From NCBI GenBank assembly GCA_019322805.1, contig JAHWIC010000003.1, positions 33,121 through 97,120 on the forward strand: a DNA stretch of 64,000 bases. The letters run 5' to 3'. Below are positions 33,677 through 44,247 of the stretch, piece by piece. The position numbers and the translations under genes are program-made. The stretch's first letter is position 1, and each line of letters begins with the position of its first letter. Under the pieces are notes generated by a model. That model searched no databases, was not told the DNA's origin, and worked only from the letters and a program-made list of their open reading frames with translations. The stretch is from Candidatus Woesearchaeota archaeon (GTDB taxonomy: Archaea > Nanobdellota > Nanobdellia > Woesearchaeales > JAHWIC01).

Positions 33677-36600
33677 ATGAAACAAAAAAACCTAATGTTG
33701 AATCTGGTTCTGGTTAATTTGATACTATTAGTTATAACTGGCGGCTCTTTTTTGATTATTAATATTCTTGAATCTGATAATGGCTTTAGTGAAGTTCTTG
33801 AGTCTGCTGTGTATAGTTATTCTACGCCTAACGAAGCTGTTCTTACTCCCAAACCAATGCCTAAGAATCTTGAGATACTTAGTCCAACCTTATCTGTAAT
33901 AGAAGAAAAACCGTCTGCTAAATATACTGATTATGAGCCAATGCCTGATAAAAAACGCTCAAAGATAACAAAACCCAAGACAAGTTCTAAAGATAAAAGA
34001 GGCACTACAAATACAAACTATGAACCCGATTTTACTCCGCTTGGTGCTCCTAAGAAAGACATTGGCACTTTAAGCCAGACCCCCTCTGCAGGTTTTCAAA
34101 AAGGCTTCACATTTACATCTTGGTGGAATAATGATTACTTCCAGTCATTCTCAGATACTTCTTTGAATTATTTAGATAATACGGGAACTGAATATGTTTC
34201 TTTATTGGTTACATGGTATCAAGATACTACCTCAAGCACAACAATATACAGAGATACTTCTAAAACTCCAAGTGACGCTGCTTTAATCCATGCAATAAAT
34301 GATATCCATAGCAGAGGCATGAAGGTTATGTTAAAACCTCATGTTGATGTTAAGGACTATTCCTGGAGAGGCGATATAGTCCCTTCAAACTGGAACACCT
34401 GGTTCTCAAGCTATGCTGATTTTATTAATCACTATGCTGACTTAGCTGAAGCAAATGGTGTTGAGCAGTTTGTTGTAGGTACTGAGTTAAAATCAACAAC
34501 ATCAAGAACAACTGACTGGCAGAATATAATTGCAGGTGTAAGAAGCAGGTTTTCTGGCCCTTTGGTTTATTCTGCTAACCACGATAATTATCAGAATATT
34601 AATTTCTGGAGTGACTTGGATTATATCGGAGTAAATGCATATTTTGCTTTAACCGCTAAAACAAATCCAACTTTACAGGAACTGAAAGATGCGTGGGTTT
34701 CTATTAAAAATTCACTTTCCAGTTTTTCTTCTAGTAGAGGAAAGCAGATAATCTTCACTGAGATAGGCTACCAAAGCATTGATGGCACAAATATGCATCC
34801 TTGGTGGTCAACAGGAACAACTGACTTGCAGGAACAAGAAGACTGCTATAGGGCTGTTCTTGAAACCTTTTGGGATGAACCCTGGTTTGAAGGAATCTAT
34901 TTCTGGCATTGGTATGTTAAGTATTATGATGACCCTGACGATTTTGCAGCTTATAATAAACCTGCTGAAGATGTTGTTAAGGAGTTTTACATAGATTCAA
35001 CACCCCCTAGCTCAATTACTGGCTTGACTTTTGTTTCAAAGTCTTATGATTGGATTTACTGGACATGGACTAATCCAACTGATGTTGATTTTGAGGAGAA
35101 TGTTGTTTATATCAATGGAATTAATGTAGCTAATACAGCAAACAATTACTATAATGCAACTGGTTTAGCTGGAGATACAGCTTACACAATAACAGTTCAT
35201 ACAAAAGATAAATACAATAACGTGAATAACACCGATGTTAGCGACACTCAAACAACCGATGTTGCTCCAGAGTGCTTTATTGACGCTGATTGCGATGATA
35301 GTTTGTATTGTAATGGTGTTGAAACATGCCAAGCAGGTTCTTGCGTTAATGGAACTATAGTTGACTGCTCTTCAAACGATTTGGCAGGAATTTCTATTTG
35401 CACAAATGATCCAGATTTAAACCCATTTACTTATGATTTCTTTGCTGGTTTTACTTCAACTTGTGACGAAGTGAATGATGAATGTACATCTGGAACAATA
35501 AGCTTAACACATACCTGCGATATTACTCAATGTTCTGCAGAATGCGAGGTTAATAATGATTGTGATGATTTGGATCCTTTGACTGATGACGTATGTCTTG
35601 CAGATTGCAGTTGCGAATATACTGTTATTGGACAATGCATAGATAATTCAGACTGTGATGATGGTTTGTACTGCAATGGTATAGAAACATGCAATTCCTC
35701 AAATGAATGTGTTGCAGGAAATCTAGTAGATTGTTCAGGAAATGACTTAGCAGAAATAGCAACCTGCACAAATGACCCTGATAATAATCTATTTACTTGG
35801 GATTTTGCTTCAAGCTTTACTTCAACATGTGACGAAGTAGCTGATGCATGCACAACAGGGGCTTATTCTTACACTCATACTTGTGATATTAATAATTGTG
35901 GTGCTGAATGTGAGGTTAATGCAGACTGTGATGATGGAAATACCTCAACATTAGACACTTGTTTAGGAGATTGTACTTGCTATAATGAATATATGGGTGA
36001 CTGTGTTGTTCCTTATAATGGTATGAATATCACCACAAATACAACCCTCTGTCCTGGAACATACTATCTTCCATCTGGAATTAATATTGGGCCTAAAAGC
36101 AATGTGGGTGTTGTAGTAGACTGCAACAACGCATTAATCTATGGCGATGGAACTGGAACGGGCGCAAACTTGCAATGGAATTACAAGACACTGATGAACT
36201 GCAGGATTGAGAATTACAGCACAGGAGTTGAGATTAATGGTAGGAGTAATTTATTTGATAGTATTCTAGCCGATAATGCATATGGAGTCCGTTTTGCAAC
36301 TAATGATATAATCGAAGGAAACACCCTTATCGATTGCGGCTATGCATTTTATGGATGGCATGGTGATAGTAACATATTCAGAGATAATGTCATAATAAAC
36401 TCTTCATACGGTTTTTATCTGCATGAGACAGATTATAATAATTTCATTGGCAATAACATTAGCGGCTGTTTGACAGGATTCCACCTCTGGTGGTATGCAT
36501 GGGATAATAATTTCATAGATAATGTTATAGAGAACTGCGGAAAAGGAGTCTATTTTGACTGGCATTCTGGCAGTAATTATTTCAGAGGCAATAAGGTCAG

Positions 36601-39600
36601 GAATAATAATTATGGATTTACACACCCAGCTGAATGGTGGGGCACAATATACCATAATGAGTTTTATTCAAACGAGATAGACAACAATACCTATGGAATG
36701 TACCTCGCAAATTCTGAGGACATGACCATAAAAGACAACATAATATCTAACAATGAATATGCAATCAATATGCCTTATGCTGCTAATAATCTAATATATC
36801 ATAATAATTTCATAAACAACACAAATCAAGAGCCGACAAGCAGCGGCACTCAATGGTCTTATGGCGGAGAAGGCAATTATTGGAACAATTATGATGAGCC
36901 AAGCGAAGGCTGCAATGATGTTGATTTAGACCTTATCTGCGATGATCCTTATGGCCCTATTGTCCAGGATTACTATCCTCTAACACAGAAAGATGGCTGG
37001 TTGTTAAGGAATCATGCACCAGTACTTGATTTTATTCCTAGTATAACTGCTAAAGAAACAGACTTGATAACTATTATAGCAACTGCAATAGACATTGATG
37101 GAGACATATTGAATTTCTCAATAAATGATTCCAGGTTTGAGCAGACCTTGAATTCCTTTAACTGGCAAACACAAGCTGGTGATGCAGGAGAATATAATGT
37201 CAAAGTAACTGTAAGTGATGGTGAACTAAATGACAGCCAAGATGTTTACATAACTGTTACTGATGCAAATATAACCTGCACTCTTGATTCCCAATGCCCT
37301 GGTCCAAGTTATAGCGAGAATTATTGCGGTGTAGACTATGATGTATACTCCAACTACACAACCTATACCTGCATAAATCCTGGAACAGTAAATTCAGAAT
37401 GCCAAGCTGCAATTACACCGCGTCTTATTAGTGTATGCGATTATGGATGTGTTAATGCAACTTGCCGCACTAATGATGTTACATTAATGGTTAGCGTATC
37501 TTATAAGGTTGTGGTAAATGAAACAAGCGATGCTTATGCTTCTTTGCATAATAATGGTGGGGAAGATACAAATGTGACTCTTTTGACATATGATATGTAC
37601 AGCTATAGGTCTAACTCTCCTCCTTTTAATGTAACTGCTACTCTGGTATTTGAGGATGTGACTTATAATATAACAAGAAATATGGTTGATAGCCAGCGTT
37701 CAAAGATAGTTGTCAATGGTGATGAGTTTATATTATTCAAGGGCCAGATAGTTGAACTTGGAGGAGGCATCTTTTTAGGTTATTCTAATGGCGGTCCAAT
37801 CTATATAGGAAGGGCAGATGTAACTTCAATTCAGGTGAATAATCTTGTTGTAGATGAGATAAGGGGCATGAGCTTAGACTGGATACCTAAAATTGTTGGT
37901 TATCATCAGCTCTTCATCTTTGCCAATGTAACTGATGATGTTTTCTGGTTAAGTAACTTCCATGATAGAACTGAAAAGGTTTTATATAACTCACCTGAGG
38001 TGGACATTGATTTTTTTGCACCACTTAATACTCCATTGAGTGAGCCAATGGATGATATTCTTTGTGCAAAGAATGAGGGAGGCCAGAATGCGACTGTTCG
38101 GACTGTGTTCTATGATATGTATGATTATGAAGGTGCGAGGCTGTATTACAATACTACAGAAACTATAGAGTTTGACAATCACACATATAGCATGACTGCT
38201 TATAAACTTAATGACAGGAGTATTCAGCTTTTCATAGACGGCGAAGAATTAATCATTTTTAGGAATCAGATTCTTCCATTTAATGATATCTTTGTTGGAG
38301 GCCTTTCACTTGCAACATCTTTTGCTGATATGTATTTAGGAAAGGCAAATGTTAGCCAGCTTGAAACAATAAACATCCCTGTGGGTGGAGGCGTATGCTA
38401 CCTCATTGACCTAACTTGGATACCTACAACTCTGGGTTACCATCAACTCTATGTCTATGCTAATGTAACTGGTGAGGCATATGAATACAATAACTATGAA
38501 AAAGACTACACTAATGTTTATTTTGATGGAGAGTGCCTTATTGATTCAGACTGCGGAACAGACGGCTTTTTGGACAATGATTATTGTAATGCAGATGATG
38601 TCTGGGATACTTATAGGACCTATACTTGCATAGATCCTGGAACTAGCTCAGCAACATGCACTTATACTGACCAAAACCAATCAAAAGAAACATGCGCAGA
38701 AACCTGCAGCGGAGGAGTTTGCGTTGGGGTCGAATGTTATGATAACTCTGACTGCGGCACTGATGACTGGGTTGGTTCTGATTATTGCAATCTTGATGAT
38801 GTTTGGAATACTTGGAGAACTTATGTGTGCAGTAATCCAGGCACAGCATCTGCTTCATGCAGCTATTCTGATAATAACCAATCAAAAGAAGTATGTACAG
38901 ATGCATGTGTTGATGGTGCTTGTGTTAGTTTTGAGTGTTATAATAATTCTGATTGTGATGATGGACTATATTGCAATGGAGAAGAAATATGCGATGCAGG
39001 CTCTTGCCAGGCAGGAACCTCAATAGATTGCTCTTCAGATGACTTAGATTCAATAGAATCATGCACAAATGACCCAGATAATAATTCATTTACCTGGGAC
39101 TACTTTGCTGGTTTTACTTCAACTTGTGACGAAGCAACTGATTCATGCACAACTGGAGGTGTCAGTTTAACTCATACATGCGATATTAGCCAGTGCAGTG
39201 CAGAGTGTGAAGCAGATTCAGACTGCGCACAAACAGAATGTGATCATTTAGACGGCTGTGATGGCACTACTTATGTTGATTATCATGATGTTGATAATGA
39301 TTGTGTTGGCTGCAGTTGTGAACAGAATGATTGTACTGCTTATGATGAATATACAGGGGATACAAGATGCATATTAAAGCCTGATTTAAGCATTAAAAGC
39401 GCAGAAGTGCTTACACCAAATCCTGTTAAAGAAGAATGGGTGACTTTGCAGGTTATAATAGAAAACCTTGGTGATGCAGCAGCAGACGATGTATACTGGG
39501 TCTTAGACACAGATTCTGCGCAGCCAAACCCAAGCTATGGTCCTTTTAGTGTTGAAGCTGGAAAGACTGTTGACACTTATCCTGCTGTTAAGTACATGTG

Positions 39601-39703
39601 GCCTGGTGGTTATAGCTTAATGTTTACTCTAGACATTGATAATCTTGTTGATGAGACTGATGAAACAAATAATGAGGTTATACTCCCTTTAACTGTTTCA
39701 TAA
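33677..39703 (+). CDS. Giant multidomain surface protein with GH113-like glycosidase domain
   Basis: The protein of about 2008 residues is anchored by an N-terminal membrane helix (NLVLVNLILLVITGGSFLII). Next comes a TIM-barrel glycosidase resembling GH113 mannanases, with likely catalytic acid VGTELKS and nucleophile FTEIGYQS. Then follow a fibronectin-III-like segment, cysteine-rich repeats (DCDDGLYCNG-x-E-x-C), a right-handed beta-helix of NosD type (NNIFRDNVIINSSYGFYL region), an Ig-like domain, two CARDB-like domains (~1250-1600), more cysteine-rich repeats, and a C-terminal CARDB domain. The ATG at 33677 is preferred because it starts the signal anchor. Likely a polysaccharide-degrading or binding surface protein. 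Confidence 0.85.
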   Translation: MKQKNLMLNLVLVNLILLVITGGSFLIINILESDNGFSEVLESAVYSYSTPNEAVLTPKPMPKNLEILSPTLSVIEEKPSAKYTDYEPMPDKKRSKITKPKTSSKDKRGTTNTNYEPDFTPLGAPKKDIGTLSQTPSAGFQKGFTFTSWWNNDYFQSFSDTSLNYLDNTGTEYVSLLVTWYQDTTSSTTIYRDTSKTPSDAALIHAINDIHSRGMKVMLKPHVDVKDYSWRGDIVPSNWNTWFSSYADFINHYADLAEANGVEQFVVGTELKSTTSRTTDWQNIIAGVRSRFSGPLVYSANHDNYQNINFWSDLDYIGVNAYFALTAKTNPTLQELKDAWVSIKNSLSSFSSSRGKQIIFTEIGYQSIDGTNMHPWWSTGTTDLQEQEDCYRAVLETFWDEPWFEGIYFWHWYVKYYDDPDDFAAYNKPAEDVVKEFYIDSTPPSSITGLTFVSKSYDWIYWTWTNPTDVDFEENVVYINGINVANTANNYYNATGLAGDTAYTITVHTKDKYNNVNNTDVSDTQTTDVAPECFIDADCDDSLYCNGVETCQAGSCVNGTIVDCSSNDLAGISICTNDPDLNPFTYDFFAGFTSTCDEVNDECTSGTISLTHTCDITQCSAECEVNNDCDDLDPLTDDVCLADCSCEYTVIGQCIDNSDCDDGLYCNGIETCNSSNECVAGNLVDCSGNDLAEIATCTNDPDNNLFTWDFASSFTSTCDEVADACTTGAYSYTHTCDINNCGAECEVNADCDDGNTSTLDTCLGDCTCYNEYMGDCVVPYNGMNITTNTTLCPGTYYLPSGINIGPKSNVGVVVDCNNALIYGDGTGTGANLQWNYKTLMNCRIENYSTGVEINGRSNLFDSILADNAYGVRFATNDIIEGNTLIDCGYAFYGWHGDSNIFRDNVIINSSYGFYLHETDYNNFIGNNISGCLTGFHLWWYAWDNNFIDNVIENCGKGVYFDWHSGSNYFRGNKVRNNNYGFTHPAEWWGTIYHNEFYSNEIDNNTYGMYLANSEDMTIKDNIISNNEYAINMPYAANNLIYHNNFINNTNQEPTSSGTQWSYGGEGNYWNNYDEPSEGCNDVDLDLICDDPYGPIVQDYYPLTQKDGWLLRNHAPVLDFIPSITAKETDLITIIATAIDIDGDILNFSINDSRFEQTLNSFNWQTQAGDAGEYNVKVTVSDGELNDSQDVYITVTDANITCTLDSQCPGPSYSENYCGVDYDVYSNYTTYTCINPGTVNSECQAAITPRLISVCDYGCVNATCRTNDVTLMVSVSYKVVVNETSDAYASLHNNGGEDTNVTLLTYDMYSYRSNSPPFNVTATLVFEDVTYNITRNMVDSQRSKIVVNGDEFILFKGQIVELGGGIFLGYSNGGPIYIGRADVTSIQVNNLVVDEIRGMSLDWIPKIVGYHQLFIFANVTDDVFWLSNFHDRTEKVLYNSPEVDIDFFAPLNTPLSEPMDDILCAKNEGGQNATVRTVFYDMYDYEGARLYYNTTETIEFDNHTYSMTAYKLNDRSIQLFIDGEELIIFRNQILPFNDIFVGGLSLATSFADMYLGKANVSQLETINIPVGGGVCYLIDLTWIPTTLGYHQLYVYANVTGEAYEYNNYEKDYTNVYFDGECLIDSDCGTDGFLDNDYCNADDVWDTYRTYTCIDPGTSSATCTYTDQNQSKETCAETCSGGVCVGVECYDNSDCGTDDWVGSDYCNLDDVWNTWRTYVCSNPGTASASCSYSDNNQSKEVCTDACVDGACVSFECYNNSDCDDGLYCNGEEICDAGSCQAGTSIDCSSDDLDSIESCTNDPDNNSFTWDYFAGFTSTCDEATDSCTTGGVSLTHTCDISQCSAECEADSDCAQTECDHLDGCDGTTYVDYHDVDNDCVGCSCEQNDCTAYDEYTGDTRCILKPDLSIKSAEVLTPNPVKEEWVTLQVIIENLGDAAADDVYWVLDTDSAQPNPSYGPFSVEAGKTVDTYPAVKYMWPGGYSLMFTLDIDNLVDETDETNNEVILPLTVS

Positions 39704-39714
39704 AGGTGATAAAA

Positions 39715-40572
39715 ATGTCAGAATATATGGCACAAAAACTGCAGGCAAATGATTTTAACAATTCACTTAGAGGAAGATTACTGGGTTTAGTTGCATCTAA
39801 TGAGTATGTTGCAGGATTAACAGAGCTGGTTGGAAGAGCAGTTGGCTTTCTTTATGGCCATAGAAGGCAGATTGCTGTTGGCGCTGCTTTACCTGGTGCT
39901 GCATTTGGTGGATTAGGATGCGAAGATAGTGGTGGATATAATCCCCCACCAGATCCTGTTGCAGTTGTCCAGATAGACAAAACACAAGGACCTAAACCTC
40001 ATACCTTAGAGATAGATGTTTCTAATTCAATTGGAGGGACAGTGCATGTAGACCCAGGAGATGGTTCTCCTATTCAAACAGAGATAATAGGTGTGTATGC
40101 TGATGATGGCAATCCTGATGGAAAAGTGCGGCATACATATTCCCAAGAAGGAGATTATACTGTTGAGGCTGTAGCTGAGAATGAAGATGGTGTTCTATCA
40201 GATCCTGATGCAGAAGAGATTGATGTTGGTTATGGTAGTGATAATGCAGGTGCAGCAGATTATATTGATGGTAAACTCGCAGCAGACGGCTATACCTGCA
40301 CAAGAAACCAAGACTGCCATATCCCAGATCTTAGGGATGATTCTCCAAGTCCTGGTGCTATGCATGATTATGTTGCTGATGTTAAAGGAACAATTAGTGA
40401 TGAAATAAAATATGTAATCTATGACTTAGGCCAGCTTACAGCTGATGACTTAGCTATTATTGCGGCTTTTAATGCGCAGATGGCAGCAACTGGTGTTCCA
40501 AGAAGAGTAGTTGTGGTAAATCCTGATCATTCTCCAGATAGTATCGATGATTTACTATTAGGATCTAATTAA
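39715..40572 (+). CDS. PKD-domain surface protein, possible lipoprotein
   Basis: The N-terminal ~60 residues are followed by a hydrophobic Gly/Ala segment ending GLGCEDSGG, which resembles a weak lipobox, although it lies unusually far from the start. A PKD-like domain follows (VVQIDKTQGPKPHTLEIDVSNS...VRHTYSQEGDYTVEAVAENEDG), then an uncharacterised ~110-residue region. AAAGGTGAT is the ribosome-binding site for the ATG at 39715, 11 bases after the giant protein. The two are probably an operon of surface components. Confidence 0.65.
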   Translation: MSEYMAQKLQANDFNNSLRGRLLGLVASNEYVAGLTELVGRAVGFLYGHRRQIAVGAALPGAAFGGLGCEDSGGYNPPPDPVAVVQIDKTQGPKPHTLEIDVSNSIGGTVHVDPGDGSPIQTEIIGVYADDGNPDGKVRHTYSQEGDYTVEAVAENEDGVLSDPDAEEIDVGYGSDNAGAADYIDGKLAADGYTCTRNQDCHIPDLRDDSPSPGAMHDYVADVKGTISDEIKYVIYDLGQLTADDLAIIAAFNAQMAATGVPRRVVVVNPDHSPDSIDDLLLGSN

Positions 40573-40581
40573 GATGAAAAA

Positions 40582-40650
40582 GTGAAGAGGCTCAGAGAAA
40601 GAATTGCTACTGTCCTGACTTTTCCACTGCATGAGGTTGTGGAAGAATGA
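40582..40650 (+). CDS. Possible 22-codon micro-ORF upstream of the Lrp regulator
   Basis: A GTG-initiated ORF (VKRLRERIATVLTFPLHEVVEE) lies in the otherwise empty 98 bases before the lrp-type gene. There is no strong ribosome-binding site. It is reported because it fills the gap and might be a leader peptide; it could be chance. Confidence 0.2.
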   Translation: MKRLRERIATVLTFPLHEVVEE

Positions 40651-40670
40651 GAATTGAAAAGAGGTAAAAA

Positions 40671-41123
40671 ATGCTAAAAGAAAAAGACATGGAAATTTTA
40701 TCGCATTTGCGAAATAACGCAAGAAAGAAAGTAACTGAGATATCAAAGAAGGTAAAGATGCCTGTGACAACAATATATGACAGACTAAAAACGCATGATA
40801 AAAAAGGGATCGTCAAAAAACACGTGGCTTTACTGGATTTTAGCAAGCTTGGCTATCATGCAACTGCTTTGGTTGCGTTAAAGGTTGCTAATGAAAAAAA
40901 GAAAGAACTCCAAGATTATCTTTCCAAGCATAAGAATGTGAATTCCTTGTACAGGGTTAATTTTGATCATGACTTTTTAGCTGAGGTTATCTTTGAGGAT
41001 GTTTCAAAGCTGCAGGAGTTTGTTGATTTATTGGGATTTAAGTTTGGTGTTGAGAATCCAAGAATATTCAATATCATTAACGAGATACATAAAGAGAAGT
41101 TTTTGACAAATTTAGAGCTTTAA
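40671..41123 (+). CDS. Lrp/AsnC-family transcriptional regulator
   Basis: This 150-residue protein has an N-terminal helix-turn-helix (DMEILSHLRNNARKKVTEISKKVKMPVTTIYDRLKTHDKKGIV) and a C-terminal RAM-like alpha-beta domain (YHATALVALKVANEKKKELQDYLSKHKNVNSLYRV...DFLAEVIFEDVSKLQEFV). These regulators are the commonest bacterial-type transcription factors in archaea and often sense amino acids. An AGAGGTAAAAA ribosome-binding site precedes the ATG. Target genes are unknown. Confidence 0.85.
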   Translation: MLKEKDMEILSHLRNNARKKVTEISKKVKMPVTTIYDRLKTHDKKGIVKKHVALLDFSKLGYHATALVALKVANEKKKELQDYLSKHKNVNSLYRVNFDHDFLAEVIFEDVSKLQEFVDLLGFKFGVENPRIFNIINEIHKEKFLTNLEL

Positions 41124-41165
41124 ACAGGTGTTTAGATAATTTAAATTAGCGTGAGCTGTGTAAGA

Positions 41166-41699
41166 ATGGAACAAGAAAACCTGGAAGCTGTTTTGGCTGA
41201 GATAGACTCTTTGGCAGAGGATGTGGGTCCATTAATAGCTCCTAAAGATTGGTCAAAGATATCAGATTACCAGAGAGAAAGAGCGAAAACAGCTAAAAGA
41301 AGATTGAAGGATATTTTTAGGCATTCTACCTGGATTAGCGCAAGGTATGAAGCATCAAAGTATCTTGCAGATATTCCTGATGTTTATGCTATTCCTAGGA
41401 TGCTTGAAGATAACAGAATATTTACCTTAAGGATTGCACGTGCATTCAGATTATTATTTGATAATGTTGAAGATGAAGAGAACCTAAGCAGATTGAAAAA
41501 GGATTTTGGAACCTTCTATAGCTTGATACAATTCAAATATCTAAGGCAGTGGGTAGCATGCGAGGTTATGGGATACTCTAGATTAAGGTATATTGCAATG
41601 GAGCATCCGTTAGAAGCAAGGCTTGCAGGCATTGCAGCGGCTGTTGGAACAGTTTCTGGAATTGTTTACGGATTAATGGAATATTTTGGTGGTAGCTGA
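41166..41699 (+). CDS. Hypothetical protein with C-terminal membrane segment
   Basis: This 177-residue protein has a helical charged body and one C-terminal hydrophobic stretch (RLAGIAAAVGTVSGIVYGLMEYFGG), giving tail-anchored topology. The ATG at 41166 is preferred over an in-frame GTG at 41151. No family is recognised. The middle region (STWISARYEASKYLADIPDVYAIPRMLEDNRIFTLRIARAFRLLF) resembles a HEAT-type helix pair. Confidence 0.5.
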   Translation: MEQENLEAVLAEIDSLAEDVGPLIAPKDWSKISDYQRERAKTAKRRLKDIFRHSTWISARYEASKYLADIPDVYAIPRMLEDNRIFTLRIARAFRLLFDNVEDEENLSRLKKDFGTFYSLIQFKYLRQWVACEVMGYSRLRYIAMEHPLEARLAGIAAAVGTVSGIVYGLMEYFGGS

Positions 41700-41759
41700 T
41701 TTTGATGAGCCCAAGAAAGAGGAGTTTTTAGGCAAGACAGACGATAGAAACCTTTAAGT

Positions 41760-42182
41760 ATGAGTTCTGCGATAGTAACAGTTGAGATGAAATTTAACAG
41801 AGAGATGTCAAAAAAAGAGCGCAAGAAGCTTAGAGAGCAGCAGATTGTTAAGGAAGAACCAGAAGAACCAGGAGAACTAGAGGAATCAGTTGAAGAGGTT
41901 GAGAAAGAAGCTGCTGAAGAAGCTCCTTCTGAGGAAAAAGGCAAATCCGAAGAGCTTTATGAGACAGATAAAGGGGAAGCTGTCCTCAAATATGAAAAGG
42001 CTCCTGAAAAGAAAGGATACTGCGAGCTTAGGGAAAGGACAAAAGCAGTATACGGAATAAAGTATGCTGCAGGCAAAGGCGTTGATCTTATGAAGAAGGC
42101 AAAAGCAGCTATTATGGATTGGTGCTTTGTATTGCCAAGGAAGGGAAGCGCTGAAAGGAAACAAAAGGAAGAGTTGTTGTAG
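41760..42182 (+). CDS. Hypothetical charged protein
   Basis: This 140-residue protein carries an acidic central run (EEPEEPGELEESVEEVEKEAAEEAPSEEKGKSEEL) between Lys-rich ends. It has no signal peptide, membrane span or recognised motif. Translation might instead begin at a later ATG (MKFNREMSKKERKKLREQQ). It converges on rad50 with one base between stop codons. Confidence 0.45.
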   Translation: MSSAIVTVEMKFNREMSKKERKKLREQQIVKEEPEEPGELEESVEEVEKEAAEEAPSEEKGKSEELYETDKGEAVLKYEKAPEKKGYCELRERTKAVYGIKYAAGKGVDLMKKAKAAIMDWCFVLPRKGSAERKQKEELL

Positions 42183-42183
42183 T

Positions 42184-44247
42184 TTAACTAGCACCACTAA
42201 CGTGCTCATTCTTGTGTATATTAATCACGTTATCAACAAATGATTCAATCTTGGTTTCATGGCTGACAATAATAATCTGTTTCATGCCTAATTCATTCAG
42301 TATATCCCTTACTTTGTCCAATTGTTGTGTGCTAAAGCCATCAGTAGGCTCATCAAGCATTAGGATATCCTTTGTTTTAATCTCATGGATAATGTCGTTA
42401 ATAACTTTGTTTAAAGCTAACCTGTAAGCTAAAGCAACAGCTGTTTTCTCACCGCCTGATAAATTTGCAATTGTTGTTTCATAGCCGTTCTGCTCAACTA
42501 TTGGCGTGAATTCATCATCTAACCTAACATTTAATGTTTCATCTTCAATTAAAATATTAAACCATTCTGTAAAGAACTGGTTAAACTCACCATGAACCCT
42601 GGACATTACATGTTTTTCCATCACATCAGCTAGCTTGATGAAGTATTCATCAAACCAGTTCCTTAATTCTAAATTGTGAGAAAGCTTTTCCTGTATCTTT
42701 GTCTTTTCATCAATCTCTTTTTTCAAAACATCCAAGACCTTATTCACATCTTCATGCTCTTTTTCAGCAGCAGCAAGCTTGACAGCAATATTTCTTTCAT
42801 TCTCAACAAATTCTTCAAGCTCTTTCTTTAGTTGGATATAATCGCTCTCAATATTCTTCTTTGCTTCAGCCTTTTCATTAAGCTCGACTTTTTTCATATT
42901 TATTTTTCCAATCTCTTTCTTAATTGTATCCTGCATTTTTGCAAACTCTTCCATTAGTTTTGTTTTTTCAACGAGGTTTTTTAGCTTTAAGCCAACAACA
43001 GAAAGCTCCTGCTGCTTCTCTCTTAATTTGTTCAATTCTTCTTTTAATGAGCTTATTTTTGATTCAGCTTCTTTCAGTTGTTTAGAATGGACTAGGATAT
43101 CTTCGTTAAAAGAAGAAGCATCTTCATCTGCTTTCTTAACAATATTATGTTTATGCTCAGAGGTAACTTCCTGCTTGCATAAAGGGCAGATATTTAATTT
43201 TGAAATCTTCTCTTTTGTTTCAGAAGCATGAAGCTTTCTTGTCTTGAATTCACTTATCTTGGAATTAATCTGGATTATTGTTTTCTCCATTAAACCCATC
43301 TGGTTCTCTTTCTCTTTAGCAGCTAAAACAGCTTTCTTAAGCGCAGTTGTTTCCTTTCCTTCAACCTCTTTTTTTAAGAGCTCGATTTGTTTTTCAAGCT
43401 GCTCTATCTTAACATTATTATGTTTTCTTTGCTCAAGCTTATTCTTCAGATTAACCTCATTCATTGAAAGCTCTTTTTTTAATTCAACTAATTCCTTAAT
43501 TCCGGCCTCAATCCTAGAAACATCTTTTTTCTTTGATAAAAGCAGTTCTTTAGCCTCTTTTAGTTTAGGTTTTAAAACATCAATCTTAACCTTGGATTCT
43601 TTTAGCTCTTTTTCATAAGCCTCAAGCTGTTTCTTTTTCTCAATCAAATCAGCTATCTTTCCTTCATAGTTCTTTGCTCTTTCCCTTAGGTGGCGTGTAA
43701 AAACAAGGGTATTTTCTTTTACCCTTTTGTACTTATCAATGTTAAACACCTTTCTTAAGGTATCCAAGCGAACCTCTCTTTCTTCTAATAGGATCTGCTT
43801 CATCTGCTCCTGAGGCGTATAAACAGTGTACCTATAGATAACATCGCGGCTTTTACTCAACAATTCCTTAGGATAACCAAGAAGATTCAGGATATACGAT
43901 TTAAGCTCAACAGGAGTTAAATCCCTTTTCCTGCCGTCAACAATAATATAACCAGCATCCTGCTTTACATCATCCTTAACTCTTTTTAGATTTCTATTAA
44001 TAATAACCTCTTTTCCATCAATCTCAAACTTTAACTCAACAGAACCTTGTTTCTTTTCATGCCTTAATAAAGCAGAGCCAGGCAGATGAACCCTCCTTAT
44101 GCCAAACAAAGCAAATTCTATCGCTAATAAGATAGAAGACTTTCCAGTTCCAATGTCGCCTGATAATAAAACAGAGCCTGGGGGAAACTCTAGCTTATGG
44201 TTTGTGTAAGAGCGAATGTTGTTAAGTTTGACTGATTTTATTAGCAT
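42184..44247 (-). CDS. rad50: Rad50-type SMC ATPase
   Basis: Rad50 with Mre11 processes DNA double-strand breaks. The N-terminus has MLIKSVKLNNIRSY and the P-loop GDIGTGKSS. A CPLC zinc hook (LNICPLCKQEV) sits at about residue 355 in the coiled coil. The C-terminus has the ABC signature NLSGGEKTAVALAY and Walker B ILMLDEPTDGF. The protein is 687 residues, shorter than the usual ~880, because the coiled-coil arms are reduced. Mre11 is not in the window. Confidence 0.93.
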   Translation of the reverse strand: MLIKSVKLNNIRSYTNHKLEFPPGSVLLSGDIGTGKSSILLAIEFALFGIRRVHLPGSALLRHEKKQGSVELKFEIDGKEVIINRNLKRVKDDVKQDAGYIIVDGRKRDLTPVELKSYILNLLGYPKELLSKSRDVIYRYTVYTPQEQMKQILLEEREVRLDTLRKVFNIDKYKRVKENTLVFTRHLRERAKNYEGKIADLIEKKKQLEAYEKELKESKVKIDVLKPKLKEAKELLLSKKKDVSRIEAGIKELVELKKELSMNEVNLKNKLEQRKHNNVKIEQLEKQIELLKKEVEGKETTALKKAVLAAKEKENQMGLMEKTIIQINSKISEFKTRKLHASETKEKISKLNICPLCKQEVTSEHKHNIVKKADEDASSFNEDILVHSKQLKEAESKISSLKEELNKLREKQQELSVVGLKLKNLVEKTKLMEEFAKMQDTIKKEIGKINMKKVELNEKAEAKKNIESDYIQLKKELEEFVENERNIAVKLAAAEKEHEDVNKVLDVLKKEIDEKTKIQEKLSHNLELRNWFDEYFIKLADVMEKHVMSRVHGEFNQFFTEWFNILIEDETLNVRLDDEFTPIVEQNGYETTIANLSGGEKTAVALAYRLALNKVINDIIHEIKTKDILMLDEPTDGFSTQQLDKVRDILNELGMKQIIIVSHETKIESFVDNVINIHKNEHVSGAS

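Noticed and set aside
40573..40670. C/D-like motifs (AGATGA, CTGAC) before the Lrp gene
   Set aside because: Spacing and boxes are imperfect and the stretch could equally hold a short ORF, so no RNA gene is called.
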